Assembly: GCA_004525825.1 (NCBI GenBank)
Contig: SPBY01000014.1
Location: 1-16,743 of the forward strand
Length of the DNA stretch: 16,743 bases
Source of the DNA: Bacteroidia bacterium
GTDB taxonomy: Bacteria; Bacteroidota; Bacteroidia; Bacteroidales; GCA-2748055
Reading direction: 5' to 3'
Both the position numbers and the translations under genes were made by a program. Shown here piece after piece: positions 15,119 to 16,743 of the stretch (its first letter is position 1; each line of letters starts with the position of its first letter). Below the pieces are notes generated by a model. The model saw nothing but the letters and a program-made list of their open reading frames with translations. It did no database searches and had not been told where the DNA came from.

Positions 15119-16248
15119 AGTTGTAGGCTCATTATTCTGCCAATTCTTTCTCCTGTCCGCTCCAACAGTGGCTCCGCACTACTAAGTGCTGTTGCCAGAT
15201 CGCCCGGCTTTTCCTGGATAGAGAGCAGGAGGTCAAAGCCTTCCTGGTACAACACCCCTGCATCCTCCTCCAAAGTACCTGCCACTCCAATTACCGGTAT
15301 GCCATGTTTTTTGGCCAGTTGGGCCACGCCTAATGGGGTTTTTCCGAATTGCGTCTGGGCATCCATCTTTCCCTCTCCCGTAATGACCAGGTCGGCCTGT
15401 CTGATCTTCTCTTCAAGGCCCGTTAACTCAGCGATCAAAGGAAATCCCTTCATCAGGGTGGCATCCAGGAAAGCTATCATTCCGGCTCCCAGTCCCCCTG
15501 CAGCTCCCGATCCGGGAATCTGGGAAATCTTTTTCCCAAACTGATTTTCGATCACCCCGGCAAAATGAGTCAGGTTCCGGTCCAATTTTTCCACCATGGC
15601 CCCGTCGGCCCCCTTCTGGGGACCATATATGGCAGATGCCCCCTGGGGGCCTGTCAGTGGATTGTTTACGTCACAGGCCACCACAAAGGTTGTCCCGGCA
15701 ATCCGGCCATCAAGACCCTCTAAATGGACCGACTCCACTTCGCCCAGTGCACCTCCACCCCGGGCAGTGAGTTTGCCAAACCTGCCAGAGAACTCAACTC
15801 CCAATGCCTCTGCCATGCCGGCTCCGCAATCGTTGGTGGCACTCCCCCCGATGCCCAACATAATTTTTTTGCATCCCTGGTCCAGCGCATTTGCGATCAG
15901 CTGCCCCGTGCCATAGGTGGAAGTGATCCAAGGATCCCTCTCCTCCGGCTCCAGTAACTCCAGTCCGGAGGCAGCGGCCATCTCAATCACAGCTGTACGA
16001 CCGTCCCCGGTAATGCCATAGAAGGAGGATATCTTACGCATCAATGGATCCATGACCGGGATTTCGATCCGTTTCCCACCGGTGGCATCGATCACCGATT
16101 CGACAGTACCCTCCCCTCCATCTGCCATAGGTACCATGACCAGGACAGCATCGGGAAGGATCTTTTTAATCCCCCTGCCCAGGGCAATGGCTACCTCCCA
16201 GGCACTCATGCAATCCTTGAAAGAATCTGGTGCAATCAGAATATTCAT
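15115..16248 (-). CDS. Glycerate kinase (GlxK/GarK family)
   Basis: 377 residues, the usual family length; cytoplasmic. Glycerate kinase transfers phosphate from ATP to D-glycerate, giving 2- or 3-phosphoglycerate depending on subtype, and feeds glycolate, glyoxylate or serine-derived carbon into glycolysis. Family motifs are clear: IAPDSFKDCMSA (5-16), PMADGGEGT (40-48), GIGGSATNDCGAGM (132-145), a central ACDVNNPLTGPQGAS, and VITGEGKMDAQTQFGKTP (288-305). The ATG at 16246-16248 is preceded by AGGATGAG, a close Shine-Dalgarno-like sequence and one of the few in the window. The gene diverges from the LctP permease across 60 bp, suggesting shared control of 2-hydroxyacid uptake and use. The symbol is left blank because the GlxK and GarK subtypes cannot be told apart here. 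Confidence 0.95.
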   Translation of the reverse strand: MNILIAPDSFKDCMSAWEVAIALGRGIKKILPDAVLVMVPMADGGEGTVESVIDATGGKRIEIPVMDPLMRKISSFYGITGDGRTAVIEMAAASGLELLEPEERDPWITSTYGTGQLIANALDQGCKKIMLGIGGSATNDCGAGMAEALGVEFSGRFGKLTARGGGALGEVESVHLEGLDGRIAGTTFVVACDVNNPLTGPQGASAIYGPQKGADGAMVEKLDRNLTHFAGVIENQFGKKISQIPGSGAAGGLGAGMIAFLDATLMKGFPLIAELTGLEEKIRQADLVITGEGKMDAQTQFGKTPLGVAQLAKKHGIPVIGVAGTLEEDAGVLYQEGFDLLLSIQEKPGDLATALSSAEPLLERTGERIGRIMSLQL

Positions 16249-16308
16249 CTCATCCTAAATTTATTGGATTTTTTTGGATATTTTGATCTCACCTAAAAAA
16301 CTCTGCTT

Positions 16309-16743
16309 ATGTCTGTCGGAATCCTGGCCCTGTTGGCCGCCCTGCCCATTGTAGCCATTTTTGTTTTCATGGTGGGATTTCGCTGGCCAGCCACCAAAGC
16401 CATGCCCCTGGCCTTTCTGATCACTCTGCTCCTGGCCCTGTTCATCTGGAAAACTCCGGTCCCCTGGATTGCAGCCTCTACCTTAAACGGGGTGGTGATT
16501 GCCTTTAAGATACTAATTATAGTTTTCGGAGCCCTCCTCCTCCTATTTACCATGCGCGAAAGCGGAGCCCTTGAGGCCATCAATCGCGGATTTACCACCA
16601 TCTCGCCAGATAAACGGGTCCAGGCCATCATCATCGCCTGGCTCTTTGGAGGTTTTATTGAAGGATCGGCTGGTTTTGGCACCCCCGCAGCTCTGGCTGC
16701 TCCCCTTCTTTTATCGCTGGGATTTCCGGCACTGGCTGCAGTA
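16309..16743 (+). CDS. LctP-family lactate/glycolate permease (N-terminal part, cut by window edge)
   Basis: 145 codons from the ATG at 16309 to the window end with no stop; full-length members are usually about 500-550 residues, so roughly a quarter is seen. The protein is strongly hydrophobic from the start (MSVGILALLAALPIVAIFVF) with about four membrane segments in view. It contains the family signature FIEGSAGFGTPAALAAPLLL (about 120-139), characteristic of the L-lactate permease/glycolate permease (LctP/GlcA) family of inner-membrane symporters. It is divergent from glycerate kinase, so glycolate or glycerate is a plausible cargo alongside lactate; the sequence seen does not decide this. 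No convincing -7 box stands out in the 60-bp gap upstream. Confidence 0.92.
   Translation, partial: MSVGILALLAALPIVAIFVFMVGFRWPATKAMPLAFLITLLLALFIWKTPVPWIAASTLNGVVIAFKILIIVFGALLLLFTMRESGALEAINRGFTTISPDKRVQAIIIAWLFGGFIEGSAGFGTPAALAAPLLLSLGFPALAAV

Noticed and set aside
16249..16308. Divergent promoters between glycerate kinase and the permease
   Set aside because: The gap is AT-rich with a TATTTTG run, but this is one base short of the TAnnTTTG form and has no properly spaced -33 element, so no promoter is called.
16293..16682. 129-codon open frame on the minus strand
   Set aside because: Antisense to the LctP permease and low in complexity (Arg/Ala/Met/Ile rich). The permease reading has a strong family signature.

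Overview
This window looks like the chromosome of a member of the Bacteroidota. The clues are two TAnnTTTG-type -7 promoter boxes, A-rich start regions mostly without strong Shine-Dalgarno sequences, a type IX secretion C-terminal sorting tail, tandem ~820-residue MacB/FtsX-type permeases, and a YaiO-type outer-membrane protein. Base composition appears moderate (about half GC, by eye). The genus cannot be told from sequence alone. No tRNA, rRNA, CRISPR array, insertion sequence or phage gene was seen.

Layout. Positions 1-4766 (minus strand) hold two tandem, clearly duplicated ABC transporter permeases; the distal one runs off the left edge. Upstream of the pair is a 199-bp divergent gap with a paired GTACG-type dyad (4862-4895) and a sigma-54-like TGGCAC element (4791-4805). 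A Tat-exported aldo/keto reductase with a C-terminal fibronectin-like domain follows on the plus strand (4966-6441). It converges, with only 2 bp between stop codons, on a tightly packed five-gene minus-strand operon (13333 down to 6444).

The operon is the most interesting part. In transcription order it encodes a T9SS-sorted GH-A-like glycosidase, a stand-alone response-regulator receiver, a TPR plus YaiO-type beta-barrel outer-membrane protein, an inner-membrane HEAT-repeat protein, and a processive-type membrane GT2 glycosyltransferase. The genes overlap or lie 2-37 bp apart. The parts list resembles synthase-dependent exopolysaccharide systems (Pga, Bcs): synthase, TPR/outer-membrane barrel and polymer-modifying glycosidase. 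The HEAT protein and phospho-receiver are not components of those systems. I infer a Bacteroidota polysaccharide synthesis/export machine whose polymer is unknown.

Upstream of the operon is a monofunctional aspartokinase (minus strand). Diverging from it is a small cyclophilin-like-fold protein, whose TAA stop shares a TTAA with the stop of a convergent glycerate kinase. Diverging from the kinase is the start of an LctP-family lactate/glycolate permease, cut by the right edge. Kinase and permease together suggest 2-hydroxyacid (glycolate/glycerate/lactate) uptake and use.
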